From NCBI GenBank assembly GCA_023420795.1, contig JAEZVM010000154.1, positions 1 through 17,488 on the forward strand: a stretch of 17,488 nucleotides of DNA, read 5' to 3'. This document shows, piece by piece, positions 1-6,740 of the stretch. The translations under genes and the position numbers were made by a program. The notes beneath the pieces were generated by a model. That model was not told the DNA's origin and ran no database searches. It saw only the letters and a list, made by a program, of their open reading frames with translations. This DNA is from Pseudomonadota bacterium. GTDB lineage: Bacteria > Pseudomonadota > Gammaproteobacteria > Burkholderiales > Burkholderiaceae_D. Each line of letters opens with the position of its first letter. Within the stretch, counting starts at the first letter, position 1.

Positions 1-447
1 GTGGCCGGCCCGATGCTGCGCCAGATGAAGGCGCTCGGCATCAACGCCAAGATGATGGGCGGCGACGGCGTTTGCACCGAGAACCTAGCCAAGCTTGCCG
101 GCGATGCTCTGGGTGACGGCAAGGTCATCTGCGCGGAAGCGGGCGGTGTCGAGGAATCCGAGAAGAAGGGCATGGACGAGTTCCGCGCCGCTTACAAGAA
201 GAAATTCGGCATCGACGTGGCACTGTATGCGCCGTACACCTATGACGCCGTGATGCTGATGGTCGAGGCGATGAAGAGAGCAGGCTCCGCCGACCCGGCG
301 AAGTACTTGCCGGAGATGGCCAAGACCAACTACAACGGCATCACCGGCAAGATCGCCTTCGACAGCAAGGGCGACATCAAGAACGGTGCGCTGACGCTGT
401 ACACCTTCAAGAACGGCCAGCGCGAGCGGATGGGCGTGGTGCGCTGA
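1..447 (+). CDS. Branched-chain amino-acid ABC transporter substrate-binding protein, C-terminal part
   Basis: This is the last 148 codons of a periplasmic binding protein of the LivK/LivJ type (type I periplasmic binding fold), which captures leucine, isoleucine, valine or a related ligand for a Liv-type ABC importer. The gene enters from the left edge, so the GTG at base 1 is an internal valine rather than a start. The visible part matches the C-terminal lobe: a MKALGINAKMMGGDG strand and turn, a YAPYTYDAVMLMVEAMKRAG helix, then the family ending around ITGKIAFDSKGDIKNGALTLY, in which the protein recrosses the hinge. No permease or ATPase gene follows; a long hairpin lies about 65 bp downstream, so this looks like the end of its transcript. 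The ligand cannot be told from this fragment. Confidence 0.9.
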   Translation: MAGPMLRQMKALGINAKMMGGDGVCTENLAKLAGDALGDGKVICAEAGGVEESEKKGMDEFRAAYKKKFGIDVALYAPYTYDAVMLMVEAMKRAGSADPAKYLPEMAKTNYNGITGKIAFDSKGDIKNGALTLYTFKNGQRERMGVVR

Positions 448-513
448 GGCAGCATGCAGCCCGGAGTGAGGCATGGCCGCTCTTCGGGCTGCAATTGCAG
501 GATCTGCCACGAT

Positions 514-563
514 TCGGCTCCAACACCGTCGGCCGGCTTCTTCGCCAGCGGTGTTGGAGCCGA
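514..563 (+). terminator. 15-bp perfect hairpin after the LivK-type gene, probable terminator
   Basis: Bases 514-528 and 549-563 are perfect reverse complements (arm TCGGCTCCAACACCG) with a 20-nt loop. The right arm is followed by TTCCTTTTGG, a broken rather than continuous T-tract. The position, about 65 bp after the stop of the binding-protein gene and before the promoter of the next gene, fits a terminator or 3'-end-protecting hairpin. Without a clean U-run, intrinsic termination is only probable. Confidence 0.55.
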
Positions 564-628
564 TTCCTTTTGGAGCACTCCCGCCAATCGCCCGGCGCTT
601 GAGCCGCTTTCCCTGTCCCCGATACACT

Positions 629-658
629 TTGACATACAGTGGACATGCCTCGTACACA
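629..658 (+). promoter_or_regulatory. Candidate sigma70 promoter of the ferric-reductase-like gene
   Basis: A perfect -35 box TTGACA lies at 629-634. An 18-bp spacer leads to TACACA at 653-658, a weak -10. It lies about 65 bp upstream of the ATG at 724. The -35 is convincing and the -10 is poor, so an activator may be needed. Confidence 0.35.
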
Positions 659-723
659 CGGGGCGATTACCATTTGTCCAAAAGATGAATGGACGATCCG
701 CGCGATCGGGTTAGGGAACGGAT

Positions 724-2058
724 ATGAAGAACATCAAATTCAGCCTCGCAGCGCTGCTGCTGGCACTGACGAGCTTGTGGCTGCTGGCCGATACGCTGCT
801 GCCTTCTCCGCTGACGTATTTCACGTTCCGTAATGCGTTCGTGCAGCTCACCGGCGTGCTCGGTATCGGCACGATGAGTGTCGCGATGGTGCTGGCGCTG
901 CGGCCGAAATGGCTGGAACCGCATCTGAACGGACTGGACAAGATGTATCGCCTGCACAAGTGGCTCGGCATTAGCGCGCTGGCGGTCGCTGTCGTTCACT
1001 GGTGGTGGGCGCAGGGCACCAAGTGGATGGTCGGCTGGGGCTGGCTGACACGCCCCGGGCGCAGGCAGGGCGCCGGACAGGGGCTCGGCATGATGGAGGG
1101 ATGGCTGCGCAGCCAGCGTGGACTGGCCGAGACGGTGGGCGAGTGGGCGTTCTATGCGGTCGCAATCCTGCTCGTTCTTGCGCTGGTCAAGCGCTTCCCA
1201 TATCACCTGTTTGCCAAGACCCACAAGTGGCTGGCGGCGCTCTACCTGGTGCTGGTCTATCACGCGATCGTGCTGGTCAAGATCGAATACTGGACCCAGC
1301 CGATCGGATGGGTGGTCGCGCTGCTGATGGCCTCCGGCACGTATGCGGCGGTGATGGTGCTGGCGCGGCGCGTCGGGCTCGATCGCAGGATACAGGGCGA
1401 GATCGAATCGATCATCTATTACCCGGAGCTGCGCGTCATCGAAACCGCCATCCGCGTGCGGGACGGCTGGGCCGGGCATGAGGCCGGCCAGTTTGCCTTC
1501 GTGACGTCGGAGCATGGCGAAGGCGCGCATCCCTACACCATCGCTTCAGCATGGGACCCGAAGGAGCGCCGCATCGTCTTCATCGTCAAGGAGCTCGGCG
1601 ACCATACCGCCAGATTGCGCGAGCAGCTGAAGGTCGGCATGCCGGTCACCGTAGAAGGTCCGTACGGCTGCTTCACGTTCCGCGACCGCAAGCCGCGCCA
1701 GATCTGGGTCGGCGGCGGCATCGGCATCACGCCCTTCATCGCCCGCATGAAGCAGCTGGCGAAAGCGAAGGACACACATGAGATCGACCTGTTCCACACG
1801 ACGAAGGATTTCGAGCAGGACGCGATCGACAAGCTCACCGCCGACGCCAGGGCGGCCGGCATACGACTGCATGTGCTGGTCGATGCGAAGGACGGCCAGC
1901 TCAGCGCCGACCGCATCCGCGCCGCCGTGCCGGACTGGCGCTCGGCCAGCCTCTGGTTCTGCGGCCCGGCCGGTTTCGGCACGGCCCTGCGCAGGGACTT
2001 CGCGGCCAGCGGACTACCGGCGAAGAACTTCCATCAGGAGCTGTTCCAGATGCGCTGA
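724..2058 (+). CDS. Membrane ferric-reductase-like haem/FAD/NAD(P)H oxidoreductase (COG4097 type)
   Basis: The 444-aa protein has an N-terminal ferric-reductase-like membrane domain and a C-terminal ferredoxin-NADP+ reductase module. Hydrophobic helices occur near 7-25, 40-60, 80-97, 140-156, 168-186 and 194-213. Two His pairs, H78/H92 and H167/H180 (spacing 13-14), fit the bis-haem ligands of this superfamily. The soluble part shows the FAD motif HPYTIAS (269-275), GPYGCF (312-317), the NAD(P) loop GGGIGITPF (330-338) and CGPAGFG (413-419). It should pass electrons from cytoplasmic NAD(P)H through FAD and two haems across the inner membrane; the acceptor (Fe3+, oxygen or another) cannot be told. 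The ATG at 724 is preceded by a purine-rich SD (TTAGGGAACGG). It is monocistronic, with a candidate TTGACA promoter upstream, and converges on the GNAT gene 14 bp away. Confidence 0.9.
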   Translation: MKNIKFSLAALLLALTSLWLLADTLLPSPLTYFTFRNAFVQLTGVLGIGTMSVAMVLALRPKWLEPHLNGLDKMYRLHKWLGISALAVAVVHWWWAQGTKWMVGWGWLTRPGRRQGAGQGLGMMEGWLRSQRGLAETVGEWAFYAVAILLVLALVKRFPYHLFAKTHKWLAALYLVLVYHAIVLVKIEYWTQPIGWVVALLMASGTYAAVMVLARRVGLDRRIQGEIESIIYYPELRVIETAIRVRDGWAGHEAGQFAFVTSEHGEGAHPYTIASAWDPKERRIVFIVKELGDHTARLREQLKVGMPVTVEGPYGCFTFRDRKPRQIWVGGGIGITPFIARMKQLAKAKDTHEIDLFHTTKDFEQDAIDKLTADARAAGIRLHVLVDAKDGQLSADRIRAAVPDWRSASLWFCGPAGFGTALRRDFAASGLPAKNFHQELFQMR

Positions 2059-2072
2059 AGGGGCGCAGTCGC

Positions 2073-2501
2073 TCATGCCGAATGTGACTGCAATTCCAGT
2101 TCGAGAACATGCTGCCCGGCTTTTTCATCGACGATGGAAAAGCCGAATCTCTCGTAGAAGCGCAACGCCGCGAAGTTGTGTTTATCGACGGCCAGCCGGC
2201 AGCGTTCGAAGGAGCGCTGCCGGATCATTTCCAGTACCGTGGCGAAAAGAATCTTGCCGACGCCGGTGCGGCGGGAAGCGGGATCGACCAGCAGCAGCGA
2301 GATGAAGGCGGTCCTGCTCGCTGCATCGTTGCAGTAATAGGCCACCAGTCCCTTGCAGATACCGGCGTCGTAATGCAAGAGAAGCTCCGCTTTTTCGCCG
2401 AGCTTCTTCAGATAGTCGTCGAGCGTGATGCCGCGAATGAAGCGACCTTGCTGGCGATCCTGTTCGCCGGCGATGAATTTCCTTACCTGATCCGACAGCA
2501 A
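2073..2501 (-). CDS. GNAT-family N-acetyltransferase
   Basis: The 142-aa protein is a compact GNAT acetyltransferase. Motif A is clear: the beta-4 strand AFISLLLVDPASR runs into the acetyl-CoA pyrophosphate loop RRTGVGK (about residues 77-83). Motif B follows with ALRFYERFGFSIVDE near the C-terminus. Such enzymes transfer acetyl from acetyl-CoA to an amine; the substrate cannot be predicted. I place the start at a TTG codon (2499-2501) because AAGGA lies 6-7 nt upstream in the right reading frame and no ATG gives a better fit. A TATAGT -10-like box (complement of 2545-2550) about 45 bp upstream may be its promoter. The gene is alone on its strand, convergent with the ferric-reductase-like gene, and no terminator hairpin is obvious in the 14-bp gap. 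Confidence 0.85.
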   Translation of the reverse strand: MLSDQVRKFIAGEQDRQQGRFIRGITLDDYLKKLGEKAELLLHYDAGICKGLVAYYCNDAASRTAFISLLLVDPASRRTGVGKILFATVLEMIRQRSFERCRLAVDKHNFAALRFYERFGFSIVDEKAGQHVLELELQSHSA

Positions 2502-2622
2502 GTGCGTTCCTTGTTCTTGAGCAGTGGTGTGTACATCGCAAGGAACTATATTGCTGCGCAGGCCGGCTGCGATGCTTGTTAAGGATCAATGCCGCTTGTC
2601 CGTGAGATCAAGGAAGGATCAT

Positions 2623-2647
2623 AAAAAGAGCCCGGCGAAGCGGGCTC
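2623..2647 (-). terminator. Intrinsic terminator of the orphan nuoB
   Basis: Read on the minus strand, a 7-bp GC-rich stem (GAGCCCG/CGGGCTC, arms 2628-2634 and 2641-2647, 6-nt loop) is followed at once by five T residues and then TAT. It lies 22 bp after the nuoB stop codon. Confidence 0.85.
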
Positions 2648-2668
2648 ATGCATGTTGCAGAGAGCGTG

Positions 2669-3145
2669 TCAGCGCGCGATGGTGCGCGTTCTCTTGATCT
2701 TGCTCTGCAACTGCATCAGGCCGTAGATCAGCGCTTCCGCCGTCGGCGGACAGCCCGGGATATAGACATCCACCGGAACGATGCGGTCGCAGCCACGCAC
2801 CACCGAATACGAGTAATGGTAGTAGCCGCCGCCATTGGCGCAGGAGCCCATCGAGATCACATAGCGCGGCTCGGCCATCTGGTCGTACACCTTGCGCAGC
2901 GCCGGCGCCATCTTGTTGGTCAGCGTGCCGGCGATGATCATCAGGTCGGCCTGCCTCGGGCTGGCGCGCGGCATGATGCCGAAGCGGTCCATGTCGTAGC
3001 GCGACGCGGCCGCCTGCATCATCTCGACCGCGCAGCAGGCCAGCCCGAAGGACAGGTACCACATGCTGTTGGTGCGCGCCAGATTGGAAATATCGTCCAG
3101 CCGCGTCAGGATGAAGTTGTCGCCGCTCGCTTCCAGATGTTCCAT
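2669..3145 (-). CDS. nuoB: NADH-quinone oxidoreductase subunit B (NuoB), stand-alone copy
   Basis: The 158-aa protein is a full-length NuoB, the peripheral-arm subunit that carries iron-sulfur cluster N2 next to the quinone site of complex I. All four cluster ligands are in place: the Cys pair C37-C38 (FGLACCAVEMM), C102 (MGSCANGGGYYH) and C132 (IPGCPPTAEAL); the conserved TLTNKMAPALRKVYDQM and SVVRGCDRIVPVD blocks are intact. The ATG at 3145 has GGAGG about 5 nt upstream. It is odd that no nuoA, nuoC or other nuo gene lies beside it: an AraC-type regulator is 68 bp upstream on the same strand and a strong terminator follows directly. It is therefore a solitary, probably paralogous copy, transcribed alone or with the regulator. 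The N-terminal 30 residues and several positions differ from what I know of operon-borne betaproteobacterial NuoB, but an intact cofactor set argues against decay. Confidence 0.95.
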   Translation of the reverse strand: MEHLEASGDNFILTRLDDISNLARTNSMWYLSFGLACCAVEMMQAAASRYDMDRFGIMPRASPRQADLMIIAGTLTNKMAPALRKVYDQMAEPRYVISMGSCANGGGYYHYSYSVVRGCDRIVPVDVYIPGCPPTAEALIYGLMQLQSKIKRTRTIAR

Positions 3146-3195
3146 GAGACCTCCGATTGACAGGGACCGGAGCAGTGTAGCGGCAGGGTGCGGGC

Positions 3196-3207
3196 GATAC
3201 TTGTATC
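3196..3207. promoter_or_regulatory. Small dyad upstream of nuoB
   Basis: The sequence GATAC-TT-GTATC is a perfect inverted repeat in the 68-bp gap between the regulator gene and nuoB. It overlaps a TTGATA hexamer on the minus strand. It could be an operator, but it is short and may be chance. Confidence 0.2.
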
Positions 3208-3213
3208 AACCCG

Positions 3214-4083
3214 TCAATCGATCGGAATGAACAGTTTCTTGAAGTCGTCCGGCGGAATGCGATAGACCCAGTATGCCGGATCGTCGCTGGCGATCTTCTG
3301 GATCAGCTGGATCGGGCCGAGGCCGCTCATCTCGACGAAATCCCGGTGCATGTGCGCCTGGTCGTAATAGCCCGCTTCGTGCGCGACATGCGTCAGGTCG
3401 CCGTGCGCCACCGACTGGCCCAGCAGGCGCTGCAAGGTCAGGCCGAAGCGGGTCATGCGCCGCACGTCTCGCAGTGATACGCCAAACACCTGCCGCACGC
3501 GCCGCTCCAGCTGACGTTCGCCGATGCCGAAAGCAAGCGCGAGATCGATCAGGGGCGTGAACATCTTCTGGTGCGTGGAGAGGAAGGCTTGGCCGATGCT
3601 TTTCTTCTTCGGGACGAGGTTGAGCGTCGATAGCAGGAAGTCCTGGAGCAGCTGGACCTGCTCCGGCACCGAATCCCGCTTGGCGAGATCGCCGAACAGT
3701 TGTTCCACCGGCGCATTGCCCACGATGTCGCGTATGTCGAGAATGCGCGCATAGGTATCCGGCGCCGCTATGCCAAGCGATTCCTCCAGCAGGCCGGGCC
3801 GGAACATCACTGAAAGCGCCAGCGTTCCCGGTTCGGAAAAAGAATGGCGCGTGCTCATGTTGGGGCCGGTCAGCATGAAGCGCGGGCAGGGCTGCAGGCT
3901 GCCATCCTCTTCTTTGACCCTGACTCCGCCGCGCACGAACAGCAGCAGGTTCGGACTCAGGCCCGCAGGCAGACGGCTTTCGCGGCCGTCGAGATCCAGC
4001 GCCATGAAGTGCATCAGGAAGGGCGCGAGGCGGGGATCGGGCGCAAAGATCGGCAGCGGCGTCTGGGGTAAGGAAAGCTGCAT
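3214..4083 (-). CDS. AraC-family transcriptional regulator
   Basis: The 289-aa protein has an N-terminal sensor region (about 1-165, with a cupin-like beta-rich start around PNLLLFVRGGVRV) and a C-terminal AraC double helix-turn-helix (about 170-265). The first HTH covers LALAFGIGERQLERRVRQVFG, and the second lies in LTHVAHEAGYYDQAHMHRDF followed by the typical FVEMSGLGPIQ segment. I chose the ATG at 4083. A longer frame reaches an ATG at 4191, but that start would sit inside the terminator hairpin of the upstream porin gene. No strong SD is visible before 4083. The gene lies between the porin (upstream, separately terminated) and orphan nuoB (68 bp downstream, same strand), so either may be its target. 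The inducer is unknown. Confidence 0.88.
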   Translation of the reverse strand: MQLSLPQTPLPIFAPDPRLAPFLMHFMALDLDGRESRLPAGLSPNLLLFVRGGVRVKEEDGSLQPCPRFMLTGPNMSTRHSFSEPGTLALSVMFRPGLLEESLGIAAPDTYARILDIRDIVGNAPVEQLFGDLAKRDSVPEQVQLLQDFLLSTLNLVPKKKSIGQAFLSTHQKMFTPLIDLALAFGIGERQLERRVRQVFGVSLRDVRRMTRFGLTLQRLLGQSVAHGDLTHVAHEAGYYDQAHMHRDFVEMSGLGPIQLIQKIASDDPAYWVYRIPPDDFKKLFIPID

Positions 4084-4180
4084 GGATCGTGTGAGGGATA
4101 TTGGTCTGATCGGTGTCGGGATAGTAGCGCGGTGGGCTACTTTTGGTAAATGCCAGACTCGGGAAGAATGCGCGGACGAT

Positions 4181-4245
4181 AAAAAAGGCACGCAGCGTAA
4201 TACTGCGTGCCTTTTTCGTTCTGCTGCTGGCGGGCTTGCGCCCGC
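4181..4245 (-). terminator. Tandem hairpins and intrinsic terminator of the porin gene
   Basis: Immediately after the porin stop on the minus strand comes a GC hairpin (arms 4230-4235 and 4240-4245, TTGC-type loop). A second, stronger one follows: a 9-bp stem (arms 4187-4195 and 4203-4211, 7-nt loop) with six T residues at 4186-4181. The strong stem also has five T residues on its plus-strand side, so it could work in both directions, but no plus-strand gene reads into it. Confidence 0.9.
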
Positions 4246-4251
4246 TAGGCA

Positions 4252-5301
4252 TTAGAAGGTGTGACGAATGCCGACGTTGAAGACCGACGGATCGCTTCCG
4301 TTAACCGAGCCGCCGTTGGCCACGTAGCTGCTGCTGAAGCCTTTGAGTCGGGCGGTCCCATCGTTCTTGATTTTTGCGTACGAAGTGTAGAGGTTCGTGC
4401 GCTTGGACAAGGCATAGGTGTAGCCCAGCGCCCACTGGCTGACATCATTGCTGGGAGTCAGATCATCGCTGCGGCGGATATACGATGCCAGGATGGTGCC
4501 CGCGCCAATCGGAGCGCTGACGCCGATCATCGCATCGTCGGCGTCAAGATTGGTAGCACCGGCAGCATTTTCGCCCTTGGTGCGTGCATACCCTGCGTGC
4601 AGTTTTGCCACGCCAAAGTCATAGGCGCCACCTACAAATACGGTGTCACGATCTCCATTCGACGGAGTAGCTGGCGTGCCAAGATCTTGCTTGTGATAAG
4701 CGAGGACTGCGCGGAGCGGGCCGTTGTTGTAGGCGCCGGACAGGCCGAGGTGACGGCCGGCGGAGTTTTCGCCAGCTACCTCGCCGAAGCTGTAAGCAGC
4801 CTGGCCAACAAAGCCGCCCAGGTTTGCGGTCGTGTAGTTGACGGTATTGTCGGTGCGCTCGCCATACACTTCAAAAACGTTTGCGGCGTTACCGGCCAAG
4901 CCCAGACCGAACGGGTCAACGCTTTCTACCGCAGCACGGATCGGCGCATATTGACGGCCGAGTTTCACGGCACCGAAGCCGCCTTGCAGACCGACCCATG
5001 CCTGACGGCCGAAGAGGCGCGTATTGCTGGAATCACTTTGACCCAGCGTACCGGTATCTGCATTGAAGCCGTTTTCCAGCGTGAAGATCGCCGACAGGCC
5101 GCCACCGAGGTCTTCGGTACCGCGGAAGCCGATACGGCTACCGGACTGCCCACCGGAACCCAAGCCCCAGGTGGTTTCATCGCCGTTGTCGGCACGGTAA
5201 ATACCAGCATCAACAACGCCATAGACAGTCACATTGGTCTGCGCGGATGCGGCGCCAGCGAAAGCGCCGAGTACGGCGACTGCAAGAAGCGATTTTTTCA
5301 T
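4252..5301 (-). CDS. Gram-negative trimeric porin (Burkholderiales OmpC-like type)
   Basis: The 349-aa outer-membrane protein has a typical Sec signal peptide with KK start and hydrophobic core, predicted to be cleaved after ASA at residue 20, giving mature QTNVTVYG. The N-terminal strand VTVYGVVDAGI, the segment GSRIGFRGTEDLGGGLSAIF (about 54-73), the constriction-loop-like region VDPFGLGLAGNAANVF and the final RHTF with C-terminal Phe (the BAM recognition signal) are all hallmarks of the family. Alternating hydrophobic/polar strands run throughout, as expected for a 16-strand barrel. The ATG at 5301 has AAGGAAAA 8 nt upstream. It passes small hydrophilic solutes across the outer membrane. 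It has its own terminator, and an AraC-type regulator gene lies downstream. Confidence 0.95.
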   Translation of the reverse strand: MKKSLLAVAVLGAFAGAASAQTNVTVYGVVDAGIYRADNGDETTWGLGSGGQSGSRIGFRGTEDLGGGLSAIFTLENGFNADTGTLGQSDSSNTRLFGRQAWVGLQGGFGAVKLGRQYAPIRAAVESVDPFGLGLAGNAANVFEVYGERTDNTVNYTTANLGGFVGQAAYSFGEVAGENSAGRHLGLSGAYNNGPLRAVLAYHKQDLGTPATPSNGDRDTVFVGGAYDFGVAKLHAGYARTKGENAAGATNLDADDAMIGVSAPIGAGTILASYIRRSDDLTPSNDVSQWALGYTYALSKRTNLYTSYAKIKNDGTARLKGFSSSYVANGGSVNGSDPSVFNVGIRHTF

Positions 5302-5723
5302 TGCGAATTTTCCTTTTTGGTCGGTTTTAATGTCTGATGCACGGAAGCCCCAATCTTCAGAAGGAGCCCGTTTTCACGGGGATGTCAAACAGACAGGCTC
5401 GATTCTGTTCAGCAGGTGTTACAACTTGATGACAAGCTGCAATGTGTAGCTTCTGCGCCACTTATCGGAAGCAGCTAAAAAAATGGCCGCATGTCTTGCG
5501 ACAGCGGCCGAAACCAACTTGGGGATCTATTGGAGATCGACGCGAGTATGCATGCGCTACATGACCGGATGATGACGCGAGGCAGGTATCGCCAGTCTTG
5601 TGAGGATGCCGGCCGCGCCGGCGATTGAGGCAACTCCATCCAGAGTCAGAGGCGCTGAACTTTTCAGGCATCGGTCACGTCGCATCAGCGTGACATTTGC
5701 CGCCACCTCGGAAAGGAAGCTCC
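5302..5723. other. 422-bp intergenic region between divergent porin and methyltransferase genes
   Basis: This is the longest gene-free stretch. On the minus strand it contains the porin leader, including a CCCGT-loop-ACGGG hairpin (5367-5380), a perfect TTGACA (complement of 5383-5388) without a good -10, and a strong terminator (5477-5510). Further up there is a GC hairpin GCCGGC-CGC-GCCGGC (5608-5622) and a dyad GTCACG/CGTGAC (5674-5679 and 5689-5694) just ahead of the methyltransferase start. Short frames exist here but none shows protein-like features. A small minus-strand RNA is possible. Confidence 0.6.
5477..5510 (-). terminator. Strong minus-strand terminator with no obvious gene
   Basis: On the minus strand, GGCCGC (5509-5504), TGTC (5503-5500), a TTGC-type loop, GACA (5495-5492), one unpaired base and GCGGCC (5490-5485) form a stem of 6+4 bp. 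A single base and then seven T residues (5483-5477) follow. This is one of the clearest intrinsic terminators in the window, yet the nearest minus-strand gene upstream of it begins beyond the plus-strand methyltransferase. It may end a small RNA or act as an attenuator in a long porin leader. Confidence 0.75.
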
Positions 5724-6329
5724 ATGCATTCTCACGCACATGCCGATACAAGCCCGGAAGGACGCCGCAGGTTGCTGAAGTGGATCGGCGCTGCGGCGGC
5801 GTATGGCCTTGCCGGCGGACCGGCCTTGGCGCTGGAAGGGCCGGCGCGCTCGCTCGATGTACCGTTTGTGCCGACGCCGCAAAGCGTGGTCGATCGGATG
5901 CTGGAAATCGCCAGTGTGAAGAAGGGTGATCTGCTGTACGACCTGGGTTGTGGCGACGGCCGCATGGTGGTGACCGCGGCCAAGCGCTATGGCGCAAAGG
6001 GCATCGGCGTCGATCTCGATCCGCAGCGGGTATCGGAAGCGCAGGCGAATGCGAAGCGCGCGGGCGTGTCGGACCGGACAAAATTCATGGTCGGTGACCT
6101 GTTCAAGACTGATCTGTCGGATGCGACGGTAGTCACGCTTTATTTGCTCACCAGCGTCAACCGCCAGCTGCGCCCGCAGCTATGGCGTCAGCTGAAGGTC
6201 GGCACGCGGGTGGTGTCACATGCGTTCGACATGGGAGACGAGTGGCCGCCGGAAAAGACCGAAGTGGTCGATGGCAGCACGATCTACTACTGGACCATCA
6301 CGGAAAAGCAGAAGCGCGCGGTGGCGTGA
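5724..6329 (+). CDS. Class I SAM-dependent methyltransferase with Tat-like signal peptide
   Basis: The 201-aa protein joins a signal-peptide-like N-terminus to a Rossmann methyltransferase. Residues 13-19 read GRRRLLK, matching the twin-arginine pattern RRxLLK, followed by a hydrophobic stretch (21-36) and a plausible ALA cleavage site at 34-36. The catalytic part has PTPQSVVDRMLEIA, the SAM motif I YDLGCGDGR (72-80), the acidic end of beta-2 GVDLDPQR (95-102) and MVGDLF (122-127). This resembles the small single-domain family often annotated simply as class I methyltransferase or compared with Dot1/L11-type enzymes; the substrate is unknown. The start at 5724 is set by AAGGAAG about 8 nt upstream; an in-frame ATG nine codons earlier lacks an SD. 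If exported, SAM supply would be a puzzle, so the N-terminus may instead be a membrane anchor. Confidence 0.87.
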   Translation: MHSHAHADTSPEGRRRLLKWIGAAAAYGLAGGPALALEGPARSLDVPFVPTPQSVVDRMLEIASVKKGDLLYDLGCGDGRMVVTAAKRYGAKGIGVDLDPQRVSEAQANAKRAGVSDRTKFMVGDLFKTDLSDATVVTLYLLTSVNRQLRPQLWRQLKVGTRVVSHAFDMGDEWPPEKTEVVDGSTIYYWTITEKQKRAVA

Positions 6330-6354
6330 CGGACGGTGAAGTGGGGCGCTGGGC

Positions 6355-6618
6355 TTACTGCGCCTGTTGTTCCTGCCCCGGTTCCTTTTGCTGCGGCCTG
6401 CGGACGACCTGCTGTATCTTTTCGCCTGCCTTTTCCAGCGCCTCGCCGGTTTTCTCCGCCGCCTTGCTTACACCTCTGGCGACTGTTGCCGCCGCCTGAT
6501 CGATCGCCTTGCCGGCTCTTTCGGCCGGGCCGCTTTCCGCTCGCGCGCCGGACAAGCCCATAGCAAAAATGCCGGCGGCAATCGTTGCAGCGAGAATCCT
6601 GTGCAGATTGGTCATCAT
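6355..6618 (-). CDS. Small exported Ala/Glu-rich helical protein
   Basis: The 87-aa product has a signal peptide (hydrophobic core LAATIAAGIFAMGLSG, cleavage likely after ARA at about residue 27). The mature part is low-complexity and strongly helical: GKAIDQAAATVARGVSKAAEKTG and similar heptad-like repeats of small and charged residues, ending in a Gln/Glu/Lys-rich tail. Such proteins resemble apolipoprotein-like amphipathic helices and occur widely without known function. There is no lipobox cysteine, so it should be periplasmic. The start may be either of two adjacent ATGs (6618 or 6615), and the SD is weak. It lies 122 bp downstream of the lytic transglycosylase on the same strand and converges on the methyltransferase gene 25 bp away. 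A TAAAAT box upstream (minus strand, near 6651-6656) is a possible -10. Confidence 0.7.
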   Translation of the reverse strand: MMTNLHRILAATIAAGIFAMGLSGARAESGPAERAGKAIDQAAATVARGVSKAAEKTGEALEKAGEKIQQVVRRPQQKEPGQEQQAQ

Positions 6619-6740
6619 CGGAGCCCGTTTGTTGAGGAAGGGACGATGCGATTTTACCTACCGGTTTTGGCCATGAAGGCGTCGGCTGGCGGGGATTTTG
6701 GTTTCAAATTGCAACAGGCGCGCGCTTGCAGACCGAAGGT

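Noticed and set aside
667..1530. Long minus-strand frame opposite the ferric-reductase-like gene
   Set aside because: It is Arg/Gln/His-rich antisense shadow in GC-rich DNA; the plus-strand gene has full domain motifs.
2109..2582. Plus-strand frame opposite the GNAT gene
   Set aside because: Antisense shadow; the minus strand carries GNAT motifs A and B and an SD.
4084..4191. Longer AraC-regulator reading frame starting at 4191
   Set aside because: That ATG lies inside the porin terminator hairpin (4187-4211), and the added 36 residues do not look like AraC-family sequence; the ATG at 4083 is preferred.
5462..5671. 69-aa minus-strand frame in the porin-methyltransferase gap
   Set aside because: It reads through a strong terminator, has no SD and has an Arg/Ser/His-rich composition unlike a protein.
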